The notes below the pieces were generated by a model. It saw only the letters and a program-made list of their open reading frames with translations, had not been told where the DNA came from and ran no database searches. A stretch of 64,000 nucleotides of DNA. Source: Chara braunii (taxonomy: Eukaryota > Streptophyta > Charophyceae > Charales > Characeae). This document shows, in pieces, positions 50,581-62,439 of the stretch; within the stretch, counting starts at the first letter, position 1; each line of letters starts with the position of its first letter. The position numbers and the translations under genes are program-made. The stretch is taken from contig BFEA01000001.1 of the NCBI GenBank assembly GCA_003427395.1, forward strand, positions 5,869,273 through 5,933,272. Reading direction: 5' to 3'.

Positions 50581-50885
50581 AAGGGACCTCGAGAGGTCCC
50601 TTCGGGAACGCGTTGAAATGGTTGTAGCTCGAGGAATCCCCGAGGAAATGTTTTCACAGTTTTTTAATTTTGCTTTCAATTTCTTCCCCGAGCATAAGTG
50701 GAACGATGATTTCCTCGGGGGATTTACACGCCCGAGGAGTGTCGAACGAGCCCCTTGGCGCTGGTGGGACCCCATCTGGCGGCAAATAGGCACGAGAGCT
50801 GAGTTACCCCGGGACGGGTGAGCGCTGCCACTGGGCGCATGGCAGCCACCACAGGCCAGCACCTTCACCAGGAACATATCCTTTT

Positions 50886-50990
50886 TTTTTTTGGGACAAA
50901 TGCTCCAGTCTATTCGTAGGCAACAACATGTGCTGGAAACCGGGTCCAGCGTCGCATATGGACTTCTACAAAACATGTAAGGAGCCGGAA
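50886..50990 (-). repeat. LINE 3'-tail repeat, - copy
   Basis: T-run then GGGACAAATGCTCCAGTCTA, and GTGCTGGAAACCGGGTCCAG followed by CGTCGCATATGG. It matches the consensus tail at 39585-39640 with several changes. Confidence 0.7.
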
Positions 50991-50999
50991 CCATTACCC

Positions 51000-53640
51000 A
51001 ACTTTGGCTAAGAATTAACTGAGAGTATTCATGGGAATTTAGAAAACCATAAGCAACTACTACCTTGAATCTTGAATCCACAGAAGCTTTCAGCCAAGAA
51101 CCAAAATGCTTTAGTGCTACCTCGGTCACAGAGCCGTTGTTTGGGCTCTCTGGTGGAAGTGCTGCATGCTTCAAATGGAAGGGGATAGATTGGGGGAAAC
51201 AGAGTTCGCAGAAGCAATCAAGCAACAAGTGCAAACTGATGTGCTGTCACAATGGGACCGGGTCAAGGAAACACTTGACGCATTGCAGACTGCTTCAGAC
51301 ATCAAGAAGAGAATCAATATGTTTTTGAAATACTGGCTGGGTGGATGGGTGGCAGAGCCGCAGAGGTGGAGTCGAAAGGAGAGCAGAAGGAAGGCAGGGC
51401 TAACATAAAGAGGGACCACAAACTCTCCTTCCACGACTGGACATCTGTTCATAGTTCAATCCCAATGCGCCCCCCCGAGGAGCTCTCTGACCCCTTCCCT
51501 CTCCACAACCTTTCTCTTGTGGAGTGCCGGCGGCGCAGCGCCGCCGGTCCAGCAAGGGAACTAAATGGGAGGAGGCTAGTTGCCGAAGGCGGCGTAACTG
51601 AGTACGGGGCTGGCGTGGATGAGGTTGGCCATGACGCCTTGTGGAAGTTTTGGATTCTTGGTGTGGGTTCCTCCTCCCTTTTTCAAGGATGCTATTCCAG
51701 GTGGCGGACGGACGGTTCTGCCGTTGACTTGAATCCCCTGTGACGACTTGTTGACAGACTCGACGAGGTTGTGTCACACCATCATTGGCCTGTTGGGTCG
51801 AGGATGGCTGTTTAGGCCTTCGTCCTGCTAGTCTTGTGATTGTAGATGGCAGTTGATGCCTTTGTAACTAGCGGTGGAGGGGGGCTTGGTGTCTTCTCTC
51901 CGGAAGGTGCTTGCGTAGGGTTTGAATGAAGGAAGGTGGTTGAAAGGGGGGTGGAGGGGGCTTTTCAGTGGACTCTACACGGTGTACTATATTAGCGAAA
52001 GCCAGTGCTCTCCTTCTGCTGGTTCTCCGAGCTCTGTTTCCCTGCGGTATCCATACTAGTCGAAGATATTTCCCAGCCACTCAAAGGTAATTGGATAAGG
52101 TGGATCGCTTGAGTTAAGGGGAGGAAGAGGATTGGAGACTCACCTATGGATGATGGTAAAGTGGATGGGGTTCCTCTCCTGCTGTAGTTCCGTGGATGGG
52201 TTGTTGTTTTCGCCCTGCTCGATGAGTGTTTTGTTCTGGTTGACGCCGCTCTTTTCTTTGGATATGGCGCATCGGTGGGTGGATGGGTTAGGGCGGTGGG
52301 TTTCCGTGTGTGGGAGTAGGATTAAATGCCGCTGTAATAGGGTGCCTGAGAGGCGGTTTGTTGAGGAACAGCTGGGTGACAGGTGAGCGGCGTACTTTGG
52401 GACTTGCATAAGGTGATCTACCTAGCGGCCACACATTCTTTCACATTCTTAATTCCAACAGTTTTCACCCTGACAGTCTCTCAATCGTGCTTGTGAGCAC
52501 TCTATTGATTCCGTCGTTTTTTTAGACTTCGAATTCTTCGTCTTTAAAACACGATCTACCTGATTTTTTGTTTGACAAAATTTAAACCAAGCTTCGATTT
52601 TCTTTCAATGATTCATGTGATCTTATGTGTTTTTTGGCTGTAGCTGGTCAATCTGGAAACTTTTTTCTGAGTAAGATTTCTAATGTGAAATTCGTATTTT
52701 CTGTGCAAGATTCATAATCTGAAATTCTTAAATCAGAGCTTCGCGTTGATTCCAATGAAAGATTACCAAGTTTGATTTACAAAAGGTTTTCTGAAAGTGT
52801 GATCGATGTCGTACGTTTGTTCAACTCTGATCTAATTCTAAATCCGATGTATTTCCCTATATTAGTACGCTCAAGTTTGGACTCTTATTCCTTGAATTCG
52901 ATATTTGATTTCATTTGTTTGAGGGATTTTAAAAAATAGGTCACAATCGAGTCTCAGACTGTGATACTGTAGGGTTTGGGCTCATAGGTGCTGATTGAAT
53001 TATCTCCTTTAGGGTTTGAGCCCCTCCCTGCGAGGGTTATGCAAGGTGGGAGGTGTGACCCTTGAGAGGGTAGGGGCGGTATGTGGGTTTGTCCTTTTTT
53101 GGGCCAGGTTGGTTTAGGTCGGATCAGCTACGGCGGTTGGGAGAGAGGACAAGGGGTCGATGCTGACTTCAGCAAGGTGAGAGGTTGAGAGGTGTTTCAC
53201 TTGGAGTGAGTGGGACATGAGGGAAGGGTGATCTCCGGCTCTGCGGGGGCATACTCTAGGGGGTATTGTATGTTGTTGAGGGAGCAAGAGTGATTTAGGG
53301 GGCTGTTATGAACTGGGGCTGGGAGGTGAGGGGGCACCTTCCAGTGGAGGCAGTGAAAGGGCATGAGGTCGTTTTTTTGGGGGGAGGAGTAAGACGCTCG
53401 GTTTCTTGTGATCCCTTCACATCCAACAGAGACGTGAATAGGTGCAGGAATCTCCATGGGGGAGAGAAGTAGCTCCCTCCCGTCCTCTCTTCTTGTGGGA
53501 ATAATAGGTGTTGATTGCCTTATATGGTTACGATTCTTGTGCGTTATCTGAGTCTCCTGATTTTTTTATTTTTGAGGTTCCAACTAGAAAAATCTTCATA
53601 ATTTTGGTGCTGGTTGCAGCGGATCATGTTTGCTGCGATG
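51000..53640. other. Intergenic, no firm gene
   Basis: Includes a coherent + frame at 51166-51408 (see findings). 52440-52950 is AT-rich with repeated GATTCAT/AAATTCTTA words and no frames. 53000-53460 is G-rich. Confidence 0.4.
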
Positions 53641-54242
53641 GTTGGAGATAATGTGCTCTGCGGCGAAGGGGCTAGCCAGTAGAGCGGAAATAGGGTACAG
53701 CAGCGGTGGAGATGGTGGCTCTACCGCCGTAAGTCTTACCGGAGTAAGGTTGAGAAGGAATTTTTGTTGGATGTCTGCAGCCAGTGCTTGAATGAGTGGA
53801 TGATTGGAGCTACAGCTATGGTGACGATCGGTGGCTTGTCTGGTATCTGCTGATGTCCTTGGTCCCAGTGGTTTGTGAATGGACGAGGTCAGAACAACGC
53901 TGGTTGGTGCTGGGGCTTGGTCGCGCTGCCCTGTAACCCGAGCGGCACGGGGTCATGAGACCTGGTAGAGAGATCTGGGGAGTTGCCGAGGGCGGAGGGC
54001 ACTCTAGTGTCTATTGGTGAGCTGGTATGCAGTCGACGTTGGCCGGAGCCGGGGCGGGTCACTTTGCCCTGTAACCTACCAGGTGGGGTTTTTCTGGGGT
54101 GGGTCATGCCACTCTGTAACCTAGCAGTTGGGGGTGGGAGGCCTGGAAGAGACTGGGTATCGGGGTATAAGGGAGAGGCGGATAGGATTGAGCCGCTGAC
54201 AGGCGCTAAGGCAGGTGGTTTTCGATCGGAACATTCTCATGA

Positions 54243-54420
54243 TCATCATTAGTGGTTAGAGCACCGATTGGAAATGCGCATTGTGGTATGAGGTTGTGGG
54301 TTCAAATCTGCAGCCTTGCGCATGGACACCGGCAGGGCGTTAGAATGACGCCCGGCTGGACATACACTATCCTCTGACCACTACATGGTTATGATTACAG
54401 ACCCTGCCTGTATTGGTCAG
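54243..54420 (+). repeat. tRNA-derived SINE candidate
   Basis: TAGTGGTTAGAGCACC (A box, 54250) and GGGTTCAAATCTG (B box, 54298) lie about 48 bases apart, as in tRNA genes and tRNA-derived SINEs. The 3' continuation (GACACCGGCAGGGCGTTAGA, ACGCCCGGCTGGAC) is unrelated to tRNA, which favours a SINE or tRNA relic. Only one copy was recognised. Confidence 0.5.
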
Positions 54421-54859
54421 GGGATCAAGTCCTGGGTGTTGTATGCTGGTTCTGGGTTCCGCAGGGCTTGATCGGGGTGTTGGTCTTGGTCGTTCGATTC
54501 TCCTCCCCGGTCTGATATACCACACACACGTGCTATTTCCGATTGTTGCTCATACAGTTGAGTCTTCCAGTTACATCTCACAGGTCACGGGTTCGAGCTT
54601 GGTCACAGACTTTGGGGGGGTCTGTCCAGTCTGGCCCGTTATACATGGTATTCTCAACACACATATAGTGCTGACATATGGCCTTTGACCCCATATATGA
54701 TTCATACTGCCTTCGGGTATACAACTGGCTTCTGGATATATACACATACATCATAAATAGCCTACATTCCTGAGCACGTACGTATGGCCTAAGGGCTTAC
54801 ATGCATCTACAGTTGACTGGGGGAGGGGTAGAATAGACTTAGACTCTAGGGTATAGAAT

Positions 54860-55000
54860 ACGGTAGTTACCCCAACAGGTCTGAGTTCCACCTAGCCAAG
54901 ATAGGGGCAAGCTAGGTGTAGGACGGTAGGACTGTCAGTCTGAGTTCCGCCTGGCCTTGGGTAAGCTAGGGGAAGGACGGTAGGCTGTCTGGCTGGGGTA
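54860..55000 (+). repeat. Diverged 65-bp tandem duplication
   Basis: TCTGAGTTCC-CCT-GCC, AAGCTAGG and GGACGGTAGG are present twice between 54881 and 54988. Confidence 0.7.
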
Positions 55001-55348
55001 CCGACTGCTAGTTAGCTGCCCCGAAAATAAAACCCAGGGGTCTACGATCTCTACAATAAGGATACGAGGTTGGTAGAATATAGTGGTGCCTAGCGTCTGA
55101 AGTTCCCGTACAGCAAGGCCTGTCCGATTTCGCGTTCACTGGGGCTGGGGTAATAGCTAGCCTTGGTGCCTATCACTACTGTCTGGTCCAAGTCACCCAC
55201 CTAGCGGTTGGGTGATGGTCCTGAGTGGGTTACCCTGAGGTAAGATAGCTGGGTTAAGGGGTATGCTTGGAGTATTGATAAGTGGTAGGGTGGGAGGTGA
55301 CCTCGTACATGTCAGCCAGGGTGGTATTGATTGCCAACTTGGTAATTG

Positions 55349-55383
<35 letters not shown>
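55349..55383 (+). repeat. Poly-T tract
   Basis: About 33 T residues preceded by TTGCCAACTTGGTAATTGC; the 17-base word CCAACTTGGTAATTGCT recurs at 55932 without the T run. Confidence 0.85.
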
Positions 55384-55459
55384 TAAACATTGTGAGGGTG
55401 GGGTACCTGATAACCGGGTTGGTAAGAGCATAGCCCGTTATTAGGATCCGTGGACAGCA

Positions 55460-55680
55460 GCCCTGAAGGAAAGTCAGTGCTCCAGGCTAGGAAATGATAA
55501 GGCCACAGTCCCAACAAATGTTGTGCTGAGATGATGCATCTAAGGGATGCTGGACCCGGTTTCCAGCAGGAGACGCTCCCCACCAATAGATGGAGCAGCC
55601 CGACTGGCAAAGCCTCAATTCCGGTGGTTCTCTTACCACCACCGGGATAGAGGCCTTGCACAACGGCCCCCCCTTTTTTT
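55460..55680 (+). repeat. LINE 3'-tail repeat, + copy
   Basis: GGATGCTGGACCCGGTTTCC, CCCCACCAATAGATGGAGCA and TCTTACCACCACCGGGATAG, ending at a T-rich stretch. Same subfamily as 42584-42895. Confidence 0.8.
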
Positions 55681-55684
55681 TTTC

Positions 55685-55780
55685 TTAAACAAAGATCCGC
55701 GGATTGATGGCTCCATTCTATTTGTGGGAAGCTGCACCTGCTGGAAACCGGGTCCAGCGTCCCTGAAACAGTGATTAGCA
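55685..55780 (-). repeat. LINE 3'-tail repeat, - copy, tail-to-tail with the previous one
   Basis: After TTTTTTTTTCTTAAAC come GATGGCTCCATTCTATTTGT and CACCTGCTGGAAACCGGGTC. It lies in inverted orientation directly next to the + copy. Confidence 0.8.
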
Positions 55781-56655
55781 GAGAACATAACCAGTTGGCC
55801 ATCCACATTCTTTTTTTCTTTTTCTTTTTTCTTTTTTTAATCCATCCACATTCAACTCTATTGCAGAAAGGAGTCTGGCATTAGAAAAAAAACAGACTAA
55901 AATCTAAGATGAGCCTCTCCTACTGGACAATAACCAACTTGGTAATTGCTTTGAAGTCATGAACACTACACCTCAGCTTATGTCTCCTGGACTCGACCAC
56001 GTTTGGAGAACTTCAGACCGAGCTGGGGGGTTGCCACATGAGCATTCAAGCACAATAGAAAGCAGTTATGTTCAGGAGGAAGTCATTGAGCAGGGCTGAC
56101 CCAAGTGCCCGGTACCTGGATTGAAAAAAAAAAAAAAAAAAAAACTTTAAAAAAGAACAAATCAATGTTGGACGAAGATCTTTCCGACCACTTCTGCTGC
56201 TAAGACCACGTGACGTTCCTGGGCGTGTGCATCGACCCCATTGGGCATATATTGATGAGGGTAAGGACTCCAAAGAGTCATTTCCAGTAGAGACCCACGT
56301 GGTTGCAAACCCCTGTGCATGGGGTCCACCGTCCACCACCAAGTCGCACAGAAGGCGTGGAGTGTATGGACATGGAAACATGGGGTCTTCCCCCCTTTCA
56401 GCACACAAACTGTGTTTATCAGGGCTCGCATGAAACAATAATCGGGCCTGGAATACCTGGCTGAAGTCAGTAGTTCTGATGGTGTACCATCCCCTCTGTA
56501 TGCTCATCTGTCACAGGCCTGGGCCAGCATGTCATCTCTAACAGTGTATGTCTCGCAATCCTTTCGAAAACTCTTATCATGTCCGGTCCGTGATCATCTG
56601 TGGACTTCATTCAGCTTCCCGCTGGAAAGTCATTCTGGTTCTGCAAAACTCCCAT

Positions 56656-56659
<4 letters not shown>

Positions 56660-56698
<39 letters not shown>

Positions 56699-56880
56699 TA
56701 CCTTTCTGAGGCTTTCTCATCATCTATGGGGCTGTGGGCCTCAGAATTCAAATTCCGAGGCTGGGTGCCGCCCACAAAAAATATCAACGGTGTCCCTCTG
56801 GCCATTTTTTTGGAGTCGCTTACTTTTACTACTTAGCATCCCAGCCTGAAAGGTAGTGGTGGTTTGAATGGCGCCAGTCT
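56660..56880. repeat. Poly-T tract and ACCACC-family right end
   Basis: A 36-base T run (56660-56695) precedes a segment ending AAAGGTAGTGGTGGTTTGAA (56856-56875), which resembles the right ends of the TTAA-flanked elements; no matching left end was found. Confidence 0.5.
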
Positions 56881-56934
56881 TGAGATATATCCACAGGTGA
56901 CTGGTCCCAGGTAATTCGAGATGATTGTGGAAGT

Positions 56935-57116
56935 TATTATTGTAGATTCTTTGCCATGATCATGAATTATCGGACTTCCTTATGGAGCTTGTGTTGTGAC
57001 AGCTATGTTGAGGGTCTCAACCCTGCCTGCCGGACAGTATCAACCCTGCCTGCCTTAAAAACGAGCTCCATAAGGAAGTCCAATAAGTCATGATCATGGC
57101 AAAGAATCTACAATAG
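56935..57116. repeat. Long hairpin (about 54-bp arms)
   Basis: The left arm TTGTAGATTCTTTGCCATGA, CTTCCTTATGGAGCT (56939-56991) is repeated inverted as AGCTCCATAAGGAAG and TCATGGCAAAGAATCTACAA (57064-57116), with a 70-base loop that itself contains a duplicated CAACCCTGCCTGCC. Confidence 0.9.
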
Positions 57117-57186
57117 AGCCATGAATAAGCCCCTCTGGAAGTATCGTGAAATTGAGGGTCTCAACCCCGCCTGCCTGACAGGCATC

Positions 57187-57265
57187 ACTTTTTTTTTTTT
57201 TTTTTTTTTCCTGGGAACAATGCTCCAATCTATTCGTGGGGAGCCGCACGTGCTGGCATCGTAAT
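57187..57265 (-). repeat. Truncated LINE 3'-tail repeat
   Basis: T-run (57189-57209), then CAATGCTCCAATCTATTCGT and GGGGAGCCGCACGTGCTGG. The match ends abruptly at 57257. Confidence 0.65.
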
Positions 57266-57811
57266 TGATCCATGAATGTGTCAGCTATGACAGGCACCGT
57301 AATTGAGCCATGAATGTGTCAGCTATGATGGTACTGACTGAGAGCTCAGCCTGATTGGGTGTGTCCCGACCGGCCGCAGCAGGAGCTGAGCAGGCAGGTG
57401 AGCAGCCAGTTCCACCTGGCCTGATGGCCCTGCATTGTCTCGGATTACAGGGGAGCACAACTTGCCCTGGCGAGTAACCAGTGTTGACTGGCCGTGGCCA
57501 CCCGTCCTCCTCAGGCCACTGAAAGTGACGGCAATGGAAATAGAACCCAGCACCTATGCAGTGCCGCTCAGGCATGCAAATCTACTGACCTAGCTGACGA
57601 GACACCCCAGTTCACTTGTGATGTCCAAAAAGGCTGCTCTCTTGAGGTGGGTGAAGCTGCATGAATTCCCACCGTTTCGTTTCCCAACTGATAATGAAGG
57701 ATGGTGAATTCTGGGTGACCAACCCGGCCGCCGGCATGACATTGGTAGCCTGGGGCCCCCAGTGGGGCAAAGGCCAGGAAGTGTCTCTCCCCCCGCAAAA
57801 AAAAACTGGAA

Positions 57812-57980
57812 AGGAACTGTGTTATGGAGAATGATAAATCAAACAAGTTGTTTTTGGGGAAACTGCTCCTTAGTCACCTTTTCAGTTTCAAAGGAAAGAA
57901 ACTGTGTTATGGAGAATGATAAATCAAACAAGTTGTTTTCGGGAAACTGCTCCTGAGTCACCTTTTCAGTTTGAAATGGG
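57812..57980 (+). repeat. About 83-bp tandem duplication
   Basis: AACTGTGTTATGGAGAATGA, TAAATCAAACAAGTTGTTTT and CTGCTCCT-AGTCACCTTTTC appear twice in succession. Confidence 0.9.
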
Positions 57981-58177
57981 CAAGAAAAGACAAAGTGGCA
58001 CCCATGTCATCGTTTGAGTTTCAGAATGTGCGAGTTTAGCGGGGGGTTGAAACTGTCGCCATTTTTTTTTTGAAGTGGCGGAAATGCAGATTCAGCAGCG
58101 GAAGGCTAACCCGGGTCTTGCATACCCCACTCCCGCGCGGCCCGGCTGCCACCCTTGGGAAAACGGTCTTTCTCTGT

Positions 58178-58770
58178 TGGTTGCCTGGTTTTTACTAATC
58201 TCTCGTCACAGGCCACGTTGCCTGTTTTTTGCTAATCAAAATCTCTAGCCGCAGCCCGCATTGCCTGTTTTTTGCTAATCTCTCGTCACGGCCTGCATTC
58301 CCTGTTTTTTGCTAATCTCTCGCCGGGGGCCGCATTGCCTGTTTTTTGCTAATCAAAATCTCTTGCCGCGGGCTGCATTGTCTGTCTTGTGCTAATCAAA
58401 ATCTCTCGCCACGGGCCGCATTGCCTGTTTTTTGGTAATCAAAATCTCTCGCCACGGACCGCATTGCCTGTTTTGGCTAATCTCTCGCCGCGGGCCACAT
58501 TGCCTTTTTTTTGCTAATCTCTCGTCCGCGGCCCGCATTGCCTGTTTTTTTTTCTAATCTCTCGCCGCGGGCCGCATTGCTTGTTTTTCGGTAATCTCTC
58601 ATCATGGGCCGCATTGCCTCTTTTTTGGTAATCTCTCGTCACGGGCCGCATTGCCTGTTTTTTGGTAATCTCTCGTCACGGGCCGCATTGCCTGCTTTTT
58701 GGTAATCTCTCGTCACGGGCCACATTGCCTGTTTTTTGGTAATCTCTCGTCACAGGCTGCATTGCGACGA
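58178..58770 (+). repeat. Minisatellite, 15 units of about 36-43 bp
   Basis: Units of the form GCATTGCCTGTTTTTTGCTA, ATCTCTCGTCACGGGCC. Some units have an extra AAAA (AATCAAAATCTCTCGCC). The last four units are nearly identical, the first ones more diverged, as in an array growing from one end. Confidence 0.92.
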
Positions 58771-58779
58771 CCTCCCGCT

Positions 58780-60695
58780 CTAACCCCGCCCAGACACTCA
58801 ATGTGTGTGTCCAAATAATCCCATGACGTACTCGTCATGCACTCCACCAGTATGGTGGTACGCCAGGTCCGGTCATGTCCCAATCAGGGCGTTAATTAGC
58901 CACCACACCTGATGTCCCCCTATGCAGAATTGACAAAGATGGTTGTAGTATCCATAGGAAAAAAATCCTTCATAACATCCAAAATATACAAAGCAAGACG
59001 ATCCATCCAAATAGGCAAAGTTTGCAAATATCATAAGTGAGGTGATCAGGGGTATAGCAGGATTCAAAGAAGAAGGGCACAGCAACAACCAGGAATCCAG
59101 GCCCATTCAGTGGGCGGTGCAGGCTGTTTGATGCTCCGCACAACTCCGGAGAAGGACGCGAGGGGAGAAGCAACGATAGCTGAGGTATGAGGTAATAAGA
59201 GTTAGGGAGGGGAGATCATGAGGGATAAGGTTAAAGCCAGATAGGGCAGGGGTTGATAACGAACACGATCAAAGCCAATAGATAGTGAGAGAGAGCCCAA
59301 CGTACAACAAAATAGCTTTCAAGATCGACAAACCTCCGGAGATCAACAATAGCAGCCATTACTTAATAAAGGAGATCCACGCAGATACAATTCCAACTTA
59401 AAACAACAACAACAATAGGGGATCATAATCAGGCGACCAGTTCCAACTTCAATCCACTCCCTACATTCGGAAGCCGAGTCAGCTAGTAGTGAAGTCCAAC
59501 TTGGGAGAACGTTTGGGAGCAGATACGTGGGGCCCCAGTTGTTCATGGATCAATCAAAGCCACAGGAGCTTATTAGGAGGGGTGTGGCTCCCCTAAAAGA
59601 TTTTTTGCCGTTGCCACTCAACCCGCTCATTAGAGGGGTTACAATCGTGCAAGATAGGCACATCCATACACAAACCAACACAGATGGTCATACCCCATTC
59701 ATATGCAGAGAGAGGAGATCAAGGACCATATACCGCTTCCTCTGCCGCTATTTCCTCCTCAGGCTCCGACGTAATCGACAGGTCCTCCTCCGCTCCAGTC
59801 GTGAAATCCCAGTCCACCATAGCCAAACGCCACGTTCACTTCACAGGCTCCACTTCTCAGCAATGCCGAACACCACGTTCACTTCACAGGCTCCACTTCT
59901 CAGCAATTGCACAATCAATTTCACTTAAGCAAGTAACTTGAAGTAAGTAACTTACTCATGACTTCCATGGAAACATAACTAGTATATATGCATAGGGTGG
60001 GAGACGAACAAAAACGAGGAGAAGGGAAAGGCAAAAGGGAAACAAAGGGGAAAAAAACAGAGAACAAGGCTGATCTGAGTAATCCCCCGCTTTGATAGCA
60101 ACCGTAAGGTTGGTGCCTGATAGCTGAGTTCATCACTATCTCATGGTATTTGGACCTACCCTTGTCTAGCTACACCCTAGATGCTACCGAAGATTCTGGG
60201 AACCACGAAAAGTGCGAGTACGAAAAGTGCAATTAATTTGGGGGGGCGCGCTCCAGTAGTACCGTCGTCCCGTAGTGCCAGGTAATCCCGAGATCCTAGT
60301 GGTGAGCAGAACCACTTCACTATCGTGATTCCTATGGGAGATACTGACGGGTGGGACCGTAGGTAAGTGCCTGAGGTGCTTCTTACCTATGAGTCGTTCG
60401 ACAGGTCCCCTGTTCGAGGATCAACTTCCCGATGCTAGGTCTCAGCCGCAGAACCCCAATTACTTGGTTCGACTTAGTGTCAAAAATTCAGGCCTATTCT
60501 GTGATTCGGATACCGTCAGTACTTCGAACGCAGGCATGGTTCACGGAGCAGGGTAGGGTCCGTAGTTATGTGTACTTATTGGGCCCTACTCACCTAGATC
60601 AAGGCGTTCGGAGGTTGCCAATCCGCCCACCGGGCTTGCTGTAGTCCCCCCCTTTTTGGGGGGGTATCGCTCCAAAAAACAAACATGTGCATGCA

Positions 60696-60755
<60 letters not shown>

Positions 60756-60960
60756 TCCGTCCCAGGCTCCCACTACCCCTATGAGGGGTCCTGGTTGGGA
60801 CAGGTACCTGTCAGGGTACCTGTCCGAGACAGGTCCCTCACAAATACCACGTCCAGTCTCCATGCTTCAGGAGGATCTGGAGTCACATCACACACAAACA
60901 TACAACACACTCAGACCACCATGCAGAGGTTAGTAGCGCATTCCATAAGAATCCCTGAGG
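58780..60960. other. Intergenic, no gene recognised
   Basis: Contains a 39-bp duplication (ACGTTCACTTCACAGGCTCC, ACTTCTCAGCAAT) at 59833-59908 and a TG microsatellite at 60698-60754. No convincing coding segment. Confidence 0.4.
60698..60754 (+). repeat. TG microsatellite
   Basis: About 28 TG units with a CATGCATGCG border. Confidence 0.95.
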
Positions 60961-60963
60961 ATA

Positions 60964-62437
60964 TTAAATACTTCCTCGGTTGGGGCATCTGAAAGGTTGA
61001 AATCTCCCAGGGTTCCTAATTACCCTTCTCTCCATACCCCAACATCTTCTTCTGTTAAACCCATTCTGACACATTTTGTCCACAATTTTCTCAATGCCAT
61101 GTGCAACCTTGCGGGGGTTAGATGAAATAATAAGTACCGAGGTTGTCTGTCCAAGTATGATGGACAAAGATTGTTTAATTGGCCTATTGGATCCGAATCT
61201 AATGTACTTGTTCACCCTCAGCCCAATCTCCTCCATCTTATCGAATTTCTCGGTGTTGTACAATCCATCTCTTGTTTCCACTGTTAGTTTGAGGTTAAGG
61301 AATGTGCTCGTCTTGTCCCCGATACTTTGTTCCTTGATATCAATAAACTTTGAGGGATATAACCAATTAGGGTCATCATCACCATAGGGGCAGCCTTCCA
61401 TAAGGAATTCGGGAACAGGTGTTGTTTAAAGGATTCAGATCATCCATGTATCTGAATGTGTGTGAGAACAGAGTAGCCAAGTGCTTGTTTCCCGTTTCAA
61501 TCAGCCTCATCATGCATTCAAATTCATATCGGAAAAAATACAAATTACACCAGATGGGCGAGCAGGGCAACCCCATCGGAGTACCATTCTTCTGTCTCCA
61601 GACCTTTCCCCGAAACTGAATGTAGTTCCTATCCGCCAGCCACTAGTTCATTTCAATGAGGTAATATGGTTCAATCACTCTTTCATTGGGCTTTGTAACG
61701 TCCGATTTCGTCCATTCATATCTAATTCTGCCTTTGTCTAGTGAACTAATCTTGATGTATCTGTCCCCTTCAGTTCTCATTCTGTGTCCAAAGCCCTTCC
61801 TAATGGCAAATGAGAGAGCAAAGACCAACCCATGCTTTGAATTATCTGTAGGGATTGTCTCAAAACATCGACTAATGTCTGCCGAAAAGATTGTGAAGAC
61901 CGCATTTGGCAGATTCAAACAATACTCATTAATGGAATCAATAGGCCACAAAAGGTTCACTCAGATGTCATGCGGATCCTTTAGTGTGTGAGACATATCA
62001 ACACAATACTTCTGCACCTCCTCACTGATAATTTTCAGAGCACCGACGTGGCGACGCATAGCGTAGCAACAAGTGAAAACATGCATTGATTGGCATTAGT
62101 GATCCACCTTAGACTCTTAGAGTGGTTTTGTGGCTTTTGTAATTCGCCATTAGGTATGGATCTTATCAGGCCCCATAGGGTAGTTCAGTACATTATCCCT
62201 TTTCATAATGTTGATCATCTCTCGTGATTCAGGTTCCAACAATTCGAAGTCAGATCCGGACAATCTTTCAAATGTTAATTGCCTAACAAGGTCCTTACAC
62301 ATGATTATCGGAGTATTTGCAGCTTTGTCCATGCATGCAATGAAAAAGTACTTGGTTATATACTCTACCTCATGCGAGAGATAATGCTCACCAAAGTCCA
62401 AGATCCCTGCCTCAGTATGCTTATTCTTGTACCCCAC
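60964..62437 (-). pseudogene. Penelope-like reverse transcriptase, broken
   Basis: Read on the - strand in order: 62437-62150 with ACMDKAANTPIIMCKDLVRQ, the PLE N-terminal motif; 61991-61643 with VFTIFSADISRCFETIP (RT motif A, catalytic Asp); then GTPMGLPCSPIWCNLYFF (motif B region) and FRYMDDL (motif C, catalytic Asp pair) at 61576-61379; and 61401-60964 with FLNLKLTVETRDGLYNTEKF and YIRFGSNRPIKQS, the PLE thumb. Frames change at least twice and there are stops, e.g. just before VNLLWPIDS at about 61960. No GIY-YIG endonuclease was seen downstream. The PLE assignment rests on motif order and style; a LINE is less likely because the FADD/zf-RVT context is absent. Confidence 0.75.
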
Positions 62438-62439
62438 AA

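Noticed and set aside
58178-58770. CRISPR-like array
   Set aside because: Units are contiguous without unique spacers and the context is a eukaryotic nuclear genome; it is a minisatellite.
60000-60960. GIY-YIG endonuclease for the Penelope-like element
   Set aside because: No GIY...YIG-like frame is visible on the - strand downstream of the RT.
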